A stretch of 64,000 nt of DNA from assembly GCA_030762935.1 (NCBI GenBank), contig CM060895.1, positions 38,307,001-38,371,000 on the forward strand, written 5' to 3'. The position numbers and the translations under genes are program-made. Origin of the DNA: Hymenopus coronatus (lineage: Eukaryota; Arthropoda; Insecta; Mantodea; Hymenopodidae). Below the pieces are notes generated by a model. That model did no database searches. It worked only from the letters and a program-made list of their open reading frames with translations, and was not told the origin of the DNA. Shown piece after piece: positions 33,571 to 45,125 of the stretch; position 1 is the first letter of the stretch; each line of letters starts with the position of its first letter.

Positions 33571-33644
33571 AGACAGTCTACTGCTTACACTATCTGTGGA
33601 TAGATACATCAGAAATGCAATTACCATCTATTTTCAGTTTTTCT

Positions 33645-33795
33645 ATTGTTTTAGACGAAGGTAGAACGTTGGATCATGGTATTAAATATCAAATTCGATG
33701 TTTATCTTGGCCGCTGAGGGGAACCATGAAAAATGTCAGCCAGATTGGCCAATCCATGCATTGAATTTGAACCCAGGACCTCGCGAGGTAGGTAG
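33645..33795 (-). repeat. tRNA-derived SINE, group S8
   Basis: The minus strand has B box CCTGGGTTCAAATTCAATGC. The remainder (ATTGTTTTAGACGAAGG, ATGTTTATCTTGGCCGCTG) matches 20590-20750. Confidence 0.6.
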
Positions 33796-34375
33796 GAGGA
33801 TTTAGGGATTTACCCTTGACTGTTTCAGGGATTTTCCCTCTTCAGCCAGGATTTATTGTTGATAGGAGAGACGGAAGACAGGCGGTAGGCTTTTTTTCCC
33901 TTTAATCATCAAATTTAGCTACTATTAACTACCATTCTGAATATTTTCAGTATATACAATTTTCTTACTTTAAGTACAATTGTGTTTTAGAGATGGTATT
34001 GTTTCAATTTATGATATGAATATACATTATTTATATTAGTTTGGTATTTTTTTAATATACTTAATTCTAAGCTTTCTTTATCTAGTGGTGTTTTTTGTTT
34101 TGTTTTTTAGTTTTTCATATCCGTAGTATTTGTTCAATGTGTTGTCTGATTTCCTCGCCTTCTAATGGTTTTTCTCTTTCATGGTGCCCAATTATGGCTT
34201 TTAGTGGAGGGTCGCTTGGTGGTTCTGCGGATTTTAGCTGGTTCTCTTTTAGTTCGTTTCCTCTGGTGGTATGGTCTGTGTTCTGCGTCAGTGATGTATT
34301 TTCTGGTCATTTTGTCGATGGCGTTTTCTGTTGTGTGAATTTCATCTGATTTGGTCCATGGTGGTAGTTTTTGAC
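33796..34375. other. No gene recognised
   Basis: Opposing frames at 34095-34349 (+) and 34179-34445 (-) of 84-88 codons overlap. The minus one is Lys/Arg-rich and could be a coding relic, but no family is recognised. Confidence 0.35.
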
Positions 34376-34470
34376 ACACTCTCAGGCATTTTCTCTTAAA
34401 TTGGCGAATTCTTTTCTTGGTGGATTCAGGAAAAGAATTCACCAATGTGAGAGAAAATGCCTAAGAGTGT
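34376..34470. repeat. Hairpin with 41-bp arms and 13-bp loop
   Basis: Arms 34376-34416 and 34430-34470 are reverse complements with about four mismatches (arm start ACACTCTCAGGCATTTTCTC). The loop is TTGGTGGATTCAG. Confidence 0.85.
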
Positions 34471-35134
34471 GGCAAATGCCTGGGCCATCCCGCTCCGTGC
34501 CCTAAGAATTTTGTTTCAATGAATGAGTGCACTTATACAGAAGCTAATGGGGACGTCATACGTCATATAAGTTAAGTATCGTTTTTGTTTTTACTTCATT
34601 GTTTTTAAAATGAAATAACGTTCGCACGGTTAAGTTGGAGAAGAGGTCGTTTTACAAGACATTTACCATTGACAGCAATGAACCAGGTCGCGTGAGTCGT
34701 CAAGTGAGGGAACAAAACTCAAAAACACTGGGGAAGAGTAAACACTGTATCGAGAGGTTATTAATAAGGCACGGTGACATCTGCTATGCGCATGCTCTTC
34801 AACCATACAAAAGTCAGCCTCCTGGACCAATTAGCTTCTTGCACTCCACTTACGTGTCAGGGGTGAACCTCGCTCTTTTGTCCACATTTTCTTTTGTTAC
34901 GCTCCACGATCACTATACCTTCCCCATTATTTCTCAACAAATAAAAGTAAGCATTGCGAGTACTTAATCATGCAGAAACTATAAATAACAGTTATATAAA
35001 CTGTATAACTCTTTAAACAAAATCTAATATATAAATAAGAACATTGCGTGTTTCAAACAAATGATCTGATGTAGAAGAACAGGGTATACGTGATTTTGTC
35101 CTTCACGATATATGCTTTTGAAATGAAAAAAGAA
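34471..35134. other. No gene recognised
   Basis: Includes a 110-codon frame at 34635-34967 with no known motif; probably chance. Confidence 0.4.
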
Positions 35135-36003
35135 GAACAACATGTGTTCCATTCACTTAATATTCTCTAGCTCTTCCTCAAACAAACACTTTATTCAAAA
35201 TAGTAATATTTTATCCACACCGTGCTAATCGAGATAAACATTAGTCTCATTACTTGCTTCCTTGTAAGTAGAAGGAAAATAAGGGAATGCACTAGGCTAA
35301 AGTGAAACATAGTTAATTGCTTTAAAAGCCGGAATAAACAAACGAGAGATAAGAAAGATTTCTTTCCGCTTGAGAAAAATCTAGATGGCTTAAAATTGAA
35401 ACCAATAATGCGTAATATGTTGAAAACGGTTCACTCTGTACACAGAGAGGGAGGGGGGAGGGAGAGAGAAATTGTGTATAACATAAATTATGTGTTTCAC
35501 TCAAATCTTATGTAATAAGTTTTTGTCTATCTCTTACATTTTGCCACTTATACAAAAGTCATCGCAGAATGAAGTGGCCTTCAGAGGCTATTTTCAGAAA
35601 ATTCAAGATATATATATTTAGTTTGTCATAAAAATATCACAAATATAATCAAGATCATTAGAACCAGTTTTAAGAAAATCATAATTTTCGAAAAATGTTC
35701 CATGTAAATGGTAGTTAGGGATGAGCGATTTTCTTGAAAATCTTCGTGTCACATCCTTGGTAGATACTGAACTTAATAAAGTTTGGTATGTAATTGACTT
35801 TCAGTTTTGAGCTATGCTGCACACACATACACTCTCAAACATATACCCACATACATCGAGACACACAGACATGTTCCCAAAATGCTTGTTTTTGGAGTCA
35901 GGGTGTCTCAAAACATGTATATCCGGTAAAGTCTCGGTTACGAGACTTCGGGTGGAATTCAATACCTTGTGTATCCATTATGCACATTCGTGCTAGGGAA
36001 GAT
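35135..36003 (-). repeat. Family A repeat, full length
   Basis: Minus copy from ACATGTGTTCCATTCACTTA to GCACATTCGTGCTAGGGAAG. It contains a G/A-rich stretch (35446-35470) not seen elsewhere in the family and a degraded CA tract at 35820-35870. Confidence 0.85.
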
Positions 36004-36004
36004 A

Positions 36005-36401
36005 AAACTCTGGTTCAATTATTGCAAAATTAAAACCAATATCAAGGGATATCGCAGAAATGGTTTAAGTCCTCAAAAAATTGCATTCTGCATAAATTGG
36101 TTGTTTTAGCGAGATCTACATTTTTTGCGCAGTAACATATTTCCTACCTCTTACAGTTTACCAGTTTTACAAAAATCGTCCTGAATGAAGAGGCTATTTC
36201 CAGAAAATTTAAGCTATACAGTTTATTTGTGGTGAAAATGTCTTAAATAACTTTAAAGCCATTTTTGAGAAAAGCAAAATTTTAGAACCAGTTTTCATGT
36301 AATGGGTATTTTGGGGTGTCTTCATGACGCGTCCTTCTAAGAGGCTAAAGTTAAATACCAAGTTAGGTATTTAAAAGAACTTTCATTTTTGAATTATCCT
36401 G

Positions 36402-36446
<45 letters not shown>

Positions 36447-36631
36447 TCACTCACTCACTCACTCACTCACTCACTCACTCACTCACTCACACTGATCTTT
36501 TTATAAAATTATGTTTTGTATTCATAGTACCTCAAAACATATATTTCCGGAGAAATCTCGACTTCGAATTTTTGGTTGAAATACAATTACTTCTCTACCT
36601 ACTATGTACATTGTATGTGGTAGAGAAAGTA
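36005..36631 (-). repeat. Family A repeat, tail-truncated
   Basis: Minus copy starting at AAAACCAATATCAAGGGATA and ending at the head (CTACCTACTATGTACATTGT) and GAGAAAGTAA. It follows the previous copy head-to-tail. Confidence 0.87.
36403..36492. repeat. (AC)n-(ACTC)n compound microsatellite inside family A
   Basis: About 40 bp of AC followed by about 50 bp of ACTC at the standard family A dinucleotide position. Confidence 0.9.
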
Positions 36632-36777
36632 AACACTGATTTGAACACAACTTTCCCTGCCTATGTCAAATCCACACATATCTTTATTTACAGTGTATAT
36701 AAACAATATGGACATCATTTATAACTTCTCTAACTTTAAAAACAAAAAACATTTTACTCAAGCTATTCGATATAATA

Positions 36778-36960
36778 GGGTCGTCTCCTTAACGCGGTGG
36801 TAGCGTTGCTACTTGCCAAACGGGAGACCGGGTTCGATTCCCAGTACCGGCGTGGGGATCTGGACCGGGGTGCACTCAACCTCGTGAGGTTCCTGGGAGG
36901 CCAATTGAGGTGCTACTTGATGGAGAAGTAGCGGCTCCAGATCGTGAACCCTATTACCAG
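36778..36960 (+). repeat. tRNA-derived SINE, group S2
   Basis: TCGTCTCCTTAACGCGGTGG, GGGTTCGATTCCCAGTACCG, then CCAATTGAGGTGCTA and GATGGAGAAGTAGCGGCTCC; shorter than 5266-5585 but carrying a segment (GGGGATCTGGACCGGGG) that copy lacks. Confidence 0.8.
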
Positions 36961-37604
36961 TAAATCCAAGATACATATTTTACTTGCCATTGCAACGAAT
37001 AGTTGGTTGGTTTGTGAGTATTTAAGTTTCTTAATTTGTTTTATACTTTCACCATGTAGACTCTTCTCTCTTCTCAGGTTAGTGGTATACGAGACGCATT
37101 CTTAATTTAGTTTCAACTACAATAAATATTGTCATAAATCTTTTGAATTTATTGTGAACCATTACAGGTACATAAACACACATAGAATCAAGTTATAACA
37201 CATCTTTACTCCTTCTCGTTTCGTTGTTAAGCCGAAAACGATCTTCCTTTTTCTTCACAGCAATTGTAAACAGAAACATTTGTGTTGCCGTGTGTTCATT
37301 CCAAGGCCGTGTAACGTATGTACGCAGAATTTCCGTCTCTTTCTATCATTGTTGCGATTGTTGGTCACGTCTCCAGCCAACACATAAACTTCTTTACTTA
37401 AATCTTTTTGCATTAGAATGAACACAACGTCTTCCAAATATATTAATAACTAAAGTAAAACAATTCAGCAATAACAATTCATATAAAAATTAACAGTTAA
37501 AAAAGTATGTTTTAAGCTATTTAGCCAAATAAATTTGAAGTTAATAATAAAATTACAAAATAAAAACCTTTTATTTTGTGGCCTTAATACTGTCATACCA
37601 TGTG
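36961..37604. other. No gene recognised
   Basis: Unclassified; 60-65 codon frames on both strands at 37224-37437 show no motif. Confidence 0.4.
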
Positions 37605-38113
37605 AAAGTCTTATAGTATTTTAATCAAAACTGTCCGAGCCATTTTTGAGAAATATAATATTTAGTTTTCTACACAAAGGGTAGTTTGGAGTGGAGGACT
37701 TTTATTGAAAATCTTCGTGTCGCATTCTTAAATTCTAAGTTTGGTATATGGGCGGCTGTTAGTTTTTGAGCTATGCTGTCTTGAAAATGATAACTAACTT
37801 ATTTTCAGTTTTTGACCCCTCTTCGAATCTTATAAATTTATCAATTAACTGATTAAGAACCTTTAGTGGACTTATACTAATTCCAACCTGTTTATTAAAA
37901 ACATGGTTTCTTGATATATTTAAGAGATCTAACCTGCCCACTGAAATTTTTTTGACACAGGCGGACACACAAGAGCTTCATCTATTATTTTTGGGAGGGG
38001 GGAAATTTAGGGGTTCACAAAGTATATATTACTTGTAAAATCTCGGTATTGAATTTTTGGGTGGAATACAATACCTTCCCTATCAAGTATGTACACAGCA
38101 CGTGTAGAGAAAG
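37605..38113 (-). repeat. Family A repeat with a 180-bp insertion
   Basis: Minus copy split between GAGCTATGCTGTC (about 37780) and ACACAGGCGGACACAC (about 37960). The inserted sequence opens a 65-codon minus frame (37771-37968) starting MSACVKKISVGRLDLLN that I do not recognise. The head end GTACACAGCACGTGTAGAGA is intact. Confidence 0.75.
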
Positions 38114-38763
38114 TAACTGAAGAAATAAGGCAGGGAAGTTGTCGAGGTCTCTTGAGATGGGAGCTCATTGTATTTCAAGTGGAAGAATTCAGATGGCACA
38201 TGCAAAGTAACGGGCCTGTGTCTTTTGTTGGAAATGACATGTTGGCGATCTGCGTGTTACTAATTTCAGCGTGGGAGACGTAGATTTTTGTGTCAACAGC
38301 TAGGGACAGTTTGACAATAGCGCTGTTTAATTGTCGCTGAGGAGTTGAACAAGGTATTGTATATGACCCTTTGGTGACCGGGTCACGTCGGGTCGCAGCG
38401 TGGGAAACTCTTGAGTAGACATCTGCTCCACTTGGTGATGGCGAATCGACAACTTCTAAACGTCAAGTGTCGCCGTCAGGAGTGCACCTACTCTTACCTT
38501 GCCGCCATTCTGCACGTTCGGGGCTATACTTATATGTACGTAAACCTGTCGAATTTTCTGGTTTCCTTTAGTGTAATATTTTCCTTTGTCTGATGTTTGT
38601 AGAACACCGGTAACATTTGTTGTGTATAAACCAAAATTTTGATAAACCTTAATAATTGTTTTTATTTTGTAGCAAATTCTGACAGCAGACGTTAGGAATC
38701 ATTAATTATTATAATTACCTAAAATCATACACAAGTTTATTTGGTATGCTAATCGACATTTTA
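38114..38763. other. No gene recognised
   Basis: Unclassified spacer, slightly GC-richer at 38120-38540. Confidence 0.4.
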
Positions 38764-39612
38764 TGCTTTCTCTAGCACGTATGTACAATTTACGTAGTAG
38801 ATAGAGAAGGTATTGTATTCCACCCAAAATTTCAATACCGAAATTTCACTGAAAATGGAAGTTTTTAGGGTCCCCTCATAAAGAGAGAGAGAGAGAGGGG
38901 GGGGGAAGGAATTTTAAAAAAAGATCCGTTTGTATTGGTGTACATGTTCTGTGAACACAACTCAAAAACGAAAAGCCACTTAAATACCAAATTTAATATT
39001 TAAGTTCATCTTCCAAGGATGCGACACGATTTTCAGAAAAATCCGCCCACCCCATACTAGCCCTTAAATGTAAGATTCTTCAAAATGTTCAATTTTCTCA
39101 AAAATGACCAACGGTTTTGATTAAAATACCCTATATAAATATATTTTCATGGCAAATAAAATGTATATGAAGAGTTTTCTATTAATAACCTCTGAAATCC
39201 TCTACGTTGCATAACTGGTGAACCGTATGCGATGGACAAAAACTTACTAAACATGAAATGAAGATCACGATAAAACACTCAATTTATGTCATATACATTT
39301 TTTTGTGGAGTTGATCGTTTTTGAGATATTCCTTGTCATTGGTTTCAGCTTTAAAATTTTATACTTTTCTTATACAGAATTTTTCAACTCTCGTCCATAC
39401 AAACGAAGGAACTTCAGTCACATAGCAACCAGCTTTTGACTATCACTTTAACCTATTGTACTCCCTTACTTCGCTTCTACTTACAAGGAAGCAAGTAATA
39501 AGACTTTTTCTGCTAATGTTTTCTCAATTAGCATAAAGTAAATGGAAGTATTAGCTTTTTAACCAACATTTGTTGCAGAAATGTAAAGAAAGTCATGTGA
39601 ATGGAACACGAA
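38764..39612 (+). repeat. Family A repeat, full length
   Basis: Head GCTTTCTCTAGCACGTATGT, a (GA)n and G run at 38881-38905 in place of the usual A run, no long TG tract, and tail AAGAAAGTCATGTGAATGGA. Confidence 0.9.
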
Positions 39613-39686
39613 TTGTATATGAAGCTAAAAGAAAAAAGTTATCTGTAAGATAAACAACTGTATTTTGCATGTAAAAATGTAGTAAG

Positions 39687-39689
<3 letters not shown>

Positions 39690-39737
<48 letters not shown>
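39690..39737. repeat. (TA)n microsatellite
   Basis: 48-bp uninterrupted TA run outside any recognised element. Confidence 0.92.
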
Positions 39738-39738
<1 letters not shown>

Positions 39739-40072
39739 CTCATTATTACTTAAATAAATAGTTTCCAGTATATAAATTTATAAGATTTAGATAAATGTTA
39801 TCCAGATTAACATTTTGCAATAGTATTGAAATACATAAAATATATGTGAAATGCAAATGGACAGAGAAAGTCGTCTAAGTATACAACATTAACTCCTAAC
39901 TTTATACATTATTTTTACTTTGACAGGTTGTATTGAGGCCAGGAGTCCTGTTTTATCCTGCAACTGGACATGGCTAAGGTAAGATGCTTTTCAGTACTCT
40001 TAAGTTTATCATTGTGTATTCATATCCTGCCATTATATTACCTGTAACAGTTTAAACGTATATCTCACATAC
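39738..40072. other. No gene recognised
   Basis: AT-rich spacer. Confidence 0.4.
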
Positions 40073-40240
40073 AGTGTTAGAGGTGAATATCTCTTAAATT
40101 AATAGAAAATCGGAGAAAATCATATGAATTCCAAGTCTTATAAGACCATGGAAATATTTTCCATATCGCTAATAAGATTTGGAATTCCTGTCGTTTATAT
40201 TTATTTTCTATTAATTTACGAGATATTCATCTGCAACACT
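40073..40240. repeat. Foldback (MITE-like) inverted repeat
   Basis: AGTGTTAGAGGTGAATATCT at the left pairs with AGATATTCATCTGCAACACT at the right. The arms continue inward through ATTAATAGAAAAT and GAATTCCAA to a centre at CCATGGAAATATTTTCCAT. Nearly the whole 168 bp folds on itself. Confidence 0.8.
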
Positions 40241-40510
40241 TTATGCGAGCCATCCTGTACTTATCAACGTGAACTTATTAGCTATCGAGAATGCTAACAG
40301 GCACAGAAAAGATAGAAAGGTTCTGAGAAAATGTCTCTCTCATACAGATTACCTGCTCTCAACGCGAGACAGCGGCTTTGCTGTTGGAGTGACAGTAGCT
40401 TGATCTTAGCACGACTCTGTAAACTACTCCCTTACCTTTGGGTGGAGGGCAATCACTATAACAAATAATATTTCTAATATGCTTGGGTAACACCACTTCA
40501 AACTACCATT
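40241..40510. other. No gene recognised
   Basis: Short unclassified spacer. Confidence 0.3.
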
Positions 40511-41478
40511 GAATCTATCTAGGTATTATTTCTTCACTTTTACCCATCGTAATATCCTATTACAAAACTTTAAGAACTTTAAGAACTTTTAAGTCTATTT
40601 TTGGTCTTTAAGTTTCAAAAAAACTCGCAATTTATATCGAAGTATACAAGTACTTCGTTTGCTCTGGTTTCTTAAAATTCTGTTTCACTAGCTTATGATA
40701 GGTAACGTTCAAATCGTTGATGTCAAACATAGTTGGCGTTCATATCGAAACATTCAGAACTAACAATATTTGAATGGAACTAATCGTAAGACATTAAAAG
40801 ATAGTAGAACCAGAGTGAAGCGAGCGTGCATTATGTTAGGTGTAAGTTAATGTGTATGTAAATAAAGAATTTTTCTGTACACCTAAGTACAGAAAAATTA
40901 CCACTAGTTTCATCAAAGCATGCGAGCAGAGCGAGCATGCGCTGTTTTGGGCCTAGGTTGGTGTGAGTGAATAAATTGATTTTATTGTGTTTATTTTTTA
41001 ATAATTTCTACTAGTTTCTTCTTTGGTGATGCTTTTCAACGTAAGCAGCATCCACAGTTCATTTCTTATGGCCTCGAAATAGTTATTTCCTGTCTAGCAA
41101 CCACTTTTATTTCTTCCCCACTAACCAAATGTTCGTAAATTTTGTTATTTAAGAAAGTGTCTTTACAGGTGACGCGAGGTGGGTTGTACCAATCAAGACA
41201 ACATATTGGCTCCTAGACGCTCCGGAGTGGATAGTAAAATTAATTTTTCTTCTTAAATAAATTGTATTAGGTGGTGAACCACCGTGTAGTCCGATAGGCA
41301 ATGAAACAATAAAAGTTGCTGTAAGAAAACAATGCAAACGAAGTATTTGTGGTACATTTCATTATAAATCGTGGGTTTTATTGAACTTAAAGACAAAAAT
41401 AGTCTTGGAGAAATTCTTAAAGTGTTGCTATAGGATATTACGGCGATTAAAAGAGAAAAATAATACCTAGATAGATTT
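40511..41478. mobile_element. Family B element with ~200-bp inverted arms
   Basis: The left arm (about 40511-40710) and right arm (about 41290-41478) are diverged reverse complements: GAATCTATCTAGGTATTATT / ATACCTAGATAGATTTAATG, GTAATATCCTATTACAA / TAGGATATTACGGCG, ACTTCGTTTGC / GCAAACGAAGTA. The ~580-bp centre contains a small palindrome at 40871-40902 and no coding frame. A fragment of the same sequence sits at 18640-18790, so it is a dispersed non-autonomous element. Confidence 0.65.
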
Positions 41479-41668
41479 AATGCAATGAAGAAGGCTTTAC
41501 ATACCGTGATATGCTTTGTGAGAATTTGATCACTGCAAATCTTTTAAACATACTAAGTATTCCTGTCTCTCTGTCTCGATTAAAAACAGCTTTATTATTT
41601 TTTTTTAAATATTTTATTGAGTGAACTTCATTACGCAACATAATACAACATACTTTTTACAAAACAAT

Positions 41669-41914
41669 ACTTATATCCGCCCGCTTGGGTAGTGTGGCGC
41701 TAGCGTATCTGCCTCAAATTCAACAGGTCGTGAGTTTGAATCTCGCTTAGGGTGAGTTATCTGATTAAGGCTTTTTTCGGGATTTTCCCTTATCCTGAGA
41801 AGACGAGTGTCGAATAATTTTGAGCTCCATGGACCCCGAGATCATTTGAGCATCATTTCACCAATTTCATTTATCGTCCGATATCACCAACCAGGCTAAA
41901 GCACGTTAAGCTAC

Positions 41915-41945
<31 letters not shown>

Positions 41946-41952
41946 TACATCC
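41669..41952 (+). repeat. SINE, group S3, with A tail and target duplication
   Basis: The body at 41679-41914 matches 10523-10760 (CTTGGGTAGTGTGGCGCTAG, GAGTTTGAATCTCGC, GAGATCATTTGAGCATC). The A tail lies at 41915-41943. It is flanked by ACTTATATCC (41669-41678) and ACTTACATCC (41943-41952), a 10-bp target-site duplication with one mismatch. Confidence 0.88.
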
Positions 41953-41964
41953 CAAAAGAACAAT

Positions 41965-42020
41965 TTTCCTTAGAAGAATGCGCTTTTTAGAATAGTTTGT
42001 TGAAGAGTAAATAGAGAGTC
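41965..42020 (+). repeat. Family A tail scrap
   Basis: AGTTTGTTGAAGAGTAAATA then GAGAGTCATGCGAATGTAAA matches the family end. Confidence 0.6.
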
Positions 42021-42194
42021 ATGCGAATGTAAATAACCAGAAACAACATTATAACATTACATAACAGTCCAGCTTTTAACACTGAAAGTTCGTCTACACT
42101 TCGCCTTAAAACATATACTTATAACTGGAAGATATAGAGGCTCCCTCAAATAACATCATCAAGTAAAAACAAATGAAATTAACCTCATATCTCG

Positions 42195-42378
42195 TACACT
42201 TTTACTTTCTCCAGTTGCAGCAGATATAGCAGTTTACTATATCATACTTACGCTAAATAGAGTAACAATAGATTTTCATTTTAAAGTTTTATATATAGAT
42301 AGAGACTTCCCGGAAATAGCTCTTTTCGGTCTCCAAAAATAGAATATTCAGAAAAAAAAAAAAAAACGCCATCTGTGA

Positions 42379-42440
<62 letters not shown>

Positions 42441-43010
42441 GTGAACAATATAAATCAAAAACGAAAAGCCTGTTAAATATCAGACTTCAGAAAAATCTTC
42501 CCATTCCAAATTTCAAAGATATTTCGGAATTTTAAAATGGCTGAAGCACTTTTAATTAAAATATATATTAAACATACTTATGGCAAATAAAATGTATATC
42601 TCAAACTTTTTGGGAATAGCCTCTAAAGCCCGCTTCATTCTGTATGACTTTTGCATAACTGGTAAACCAAAAGCGATAGACAATATCTTACAACACAAAA
42701 ATGTAGACACCATTAAAACACACTACTATGTGAAATACATGTTTTTGTGAAGTTAACTATTTCCGAGATACTATATTTTTTGCTTTGTTTGCTTAAATTT
42801 CGCAATACTTGTACTATTCTCAATTTAGAAGTCGCCATTTGTTAATTTTTCTTTTTTTTTTTTTTCTCTCTCTCTCTTTCTTTTTACATCCTGCCTATGC
42901 AAGGACAATGGAGTTTCAATCTAATAACAGAGCGACCAGCTCTTTGAATAGTGCTTAGCCTATTCCTTATTCCCCTTGTACTTAACATTTCTTTTATTTA
43001 TCATTTTAGA
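42195..43010 (+). repeat. Family A repeat, diverged
   Basis: The head is degraded (TACTTTCTCCAGTTGCAGCA). The block after a 58-bp TG tract (AAATCAAAAACGAAAAGCCT), TGGCAAATAAAATGTATATC and ACTGGTAAACCAAAAGCGAT are clear. The tail is weak and interrupted by a T/TC-rich run at 42850-42880. Confidence 0.75.
42381..42438. repeat. (TG)n microsatellite inside family A
   Basis: Longest TG tract in the window (58 bp), at the standard family A position. Confidence 0.95.
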
Positions 43011-43304
43011 CAGCCACACCATTGACAAATACATCAATTACCTCTTCATTTTCCTAATGGATTTGCTATAATATCGATATGGACCATTAGCATGTCCCCC
43101 GGACCGTCATTCTTAAGATATTGCTCCTTTTCTTTTCTTTGCCGGAGTATTTTGTTGGGATTTCGGTCCATAAATAGCTATAGCTGCCCTACAAGTCGAG
43201 GACATGTACTTGTGTCTTGGGGGCCAGGAGGGGAGAGTTCACTGCCAGACCTTCATAAAACAGAAGCTGTGCGGTCATCAAGCTCCGAGCAACAGCGGAA
43301 TATA
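43011..43304. other. No gene recognised
   Basis: Unclassified; opposing frames of 60-97 codons without motifs. Confidence 0.35.
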
Positions 43305-43895
43305 TACAACAAATTATGTGTTCACTTACATGATCTTCTGTATCTGTTCTACAAACAAACTTTTCTCGCAAACATTTATTATTAAGCTAAAACATTTTAA
43401 TCTAGATAAAGATTACCAGAAGTGGTCTTGTTACTTAGTTTCTTTTAAGTGGAAGGGAAATAAGGGAATACAGTAGGCTAAAGGATAGTTAGGTATTTTA
43501 AAAGCTGTCGTTTTGTGATTACCATTTAAATTTAGTTCTATTTCCATGGCCGTGAGTAAAAAAAAAAAAAAAAAGAGATATGAAAAGGACGAGGTCTTCC
43601 CTTTTGAGAAAAAAATATGTATAATTGAAATCCATAGCAGGGAATATCTCGGAAATGGATAGTTCTACAAAATATTGTATATGACATAAATTGTGTGTTT
43701 TAACCATATGTACATTTTTGTGTAGTAAGTGTAGCTCTTAGAGTTTACCATTTTACCTATATATTCGGGATATACATTTTATTTGACATGTAAATATCTT
43801 AAATATAAGTGTTTTAACATAAATTATTGGAGCCATTTTTGAGAACACCAAACATTTCGAAAACTGTTCCATAAAGGATAGTTGAAAGTTATATG
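43305..43895 (-). repeat. Family A repeat, head missing
   Basis: Minus copy from AATTATGTGTTCACTTACAT through GGAAGGGAAATAAGGGAATA to CCATAAAGGATAGTTG, with an A run at 43558-43574. It lacks the dinucleotide tract and hairpin. Confidence 0.78.
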
Positions 43896-44109
43896 TAACT
43901 TTACATAACATAGATAATTTTACGTGGAGAATATTTGGAAAAGGTTGCTGTAAACAGTGACAAAGTTTCATTTCATTATTTAAGTAAAATAATTTTTGAG
44001 AAATTTAATAGCAAAGTTGATTGGTCAAATCATTTAAAAGATGTTCACTGATGCAATTGAAATAACTTTCTCTTAGTATAACCAGGATGAAAAAGTGAGT
44101 AACTACTTT

Positions 44110-44294
44110 CCATTTGAGAGAACTCAAAGTATAGGACATGTTAAAACAATAACTGGGAAATCTATACAGATCTCCTGGACCGGCTGGATGAAAAAATACG
44201 TGAGAAGAGGCCTGGATTCCAAAAGAAAAGAATCATATTTCATTAAGACAATGCATCTGCTCACAAAGGTGGTTTGGCAATCGGAACACTGAAA
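44110..44294 (+). pseudogene. Mariner transposase relic
   Basis: Translation gives KTITGK, then after a one-base shift YTDLLDRLDEKIREKRPGF and QKKRIIFH*DNASAHKGGLA. The block around the second catalytic Asp (IIFHxDNAxAHK) is diagnostic of mariner. The codon before it is TAA, probably from CAA (Gln). Only about 60 residues survive, without terminal repeats. Confidence 0.7.
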
Positions 44295-44376
44295 CTATAT
44301 TCGAAGTAGAGAAAGTAAAGTACGAAATAGAGAACACACACACATATATAATGTTATCTTTAAAATTAATCATTTC

Positions 44377-45125
44377 TACTTTCTCTTCTTAGTATATACC
44401 GAATACATAGGTAGAGCAGGTATTGTATTCTACCCAAAAATTCGGTACCGAGATTTAATTGGAAATACACGTTTTAGGGTCTCCAGTATAAAAAAAAACG
44501 TTTTTAGAAAAACGTATATGTGTGTCCGCGTGTCTTTGAACACGATAACTCAAAAACGAAAAGTTGGTAAAATACCAAACTAGTATTTAAGTTTAGCATC
44601 TTCAAAAAATGCGATAAGATGTTGAGGAAATTTCCCCCATCCCTAACTACCCTTTACATAGAAAAAAATTCAAAAATTTTGAGTTTCTCAAAAATTGCTC
44701 TAATGATTTTTATTAAAATATCGTATATTAAAGATATTTATATGACAAATAAAATGTGTATCTTTAATTTCCAAGGAATAGCCTCTGAATTGCTCTTCAT
44801 TCTGGATTACTTTAGCATAACTGGTAAACCGTAAGAGATAGATATAAATCTTATTGCACAAAAATGTAGATCTCGTTAAAACACACTTTTTATGTAAGTT
44901 GAGTTGAGCATTTCAGAGATAATACTTGTTATTGATTTCAGTTTTAAATACAATTTGGCAACCCCTGCCAGTGCAAAGACACATGACAACCACTTTTAAA
45001 AGATTTGACTAGCGCTTTAGCTTAGTGTACGCCCTTATTTTCCTTCTGCTTACAAAGAAGTAAGTAATAGGGCTTTTTAATATTTTGTTTGTGAAAGTCA
45101 TGTGAGTGGAACACATCAGATTTTT
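44377..45125 (+). repeat. Family A repeat, full length
   Basis: Head TACTTTCTCTTCTTAGTATA (hairpin partly decayed), no long TG tract, and tail GTGAAAGTCATGTGAGTGGA / ACACATCAGATTTTTC. The sequence between AATACAATTTGGCAACC and ACATGACAACC is shortened. Confidence 0.9.

Noticed and set aside
34095..34445. Overlapping 84- and 88-codon frames on opposite strands
   Set aside because: No recognisable domain; they overlap each other and end in the hairpin. Kept only as unclassified sequence.
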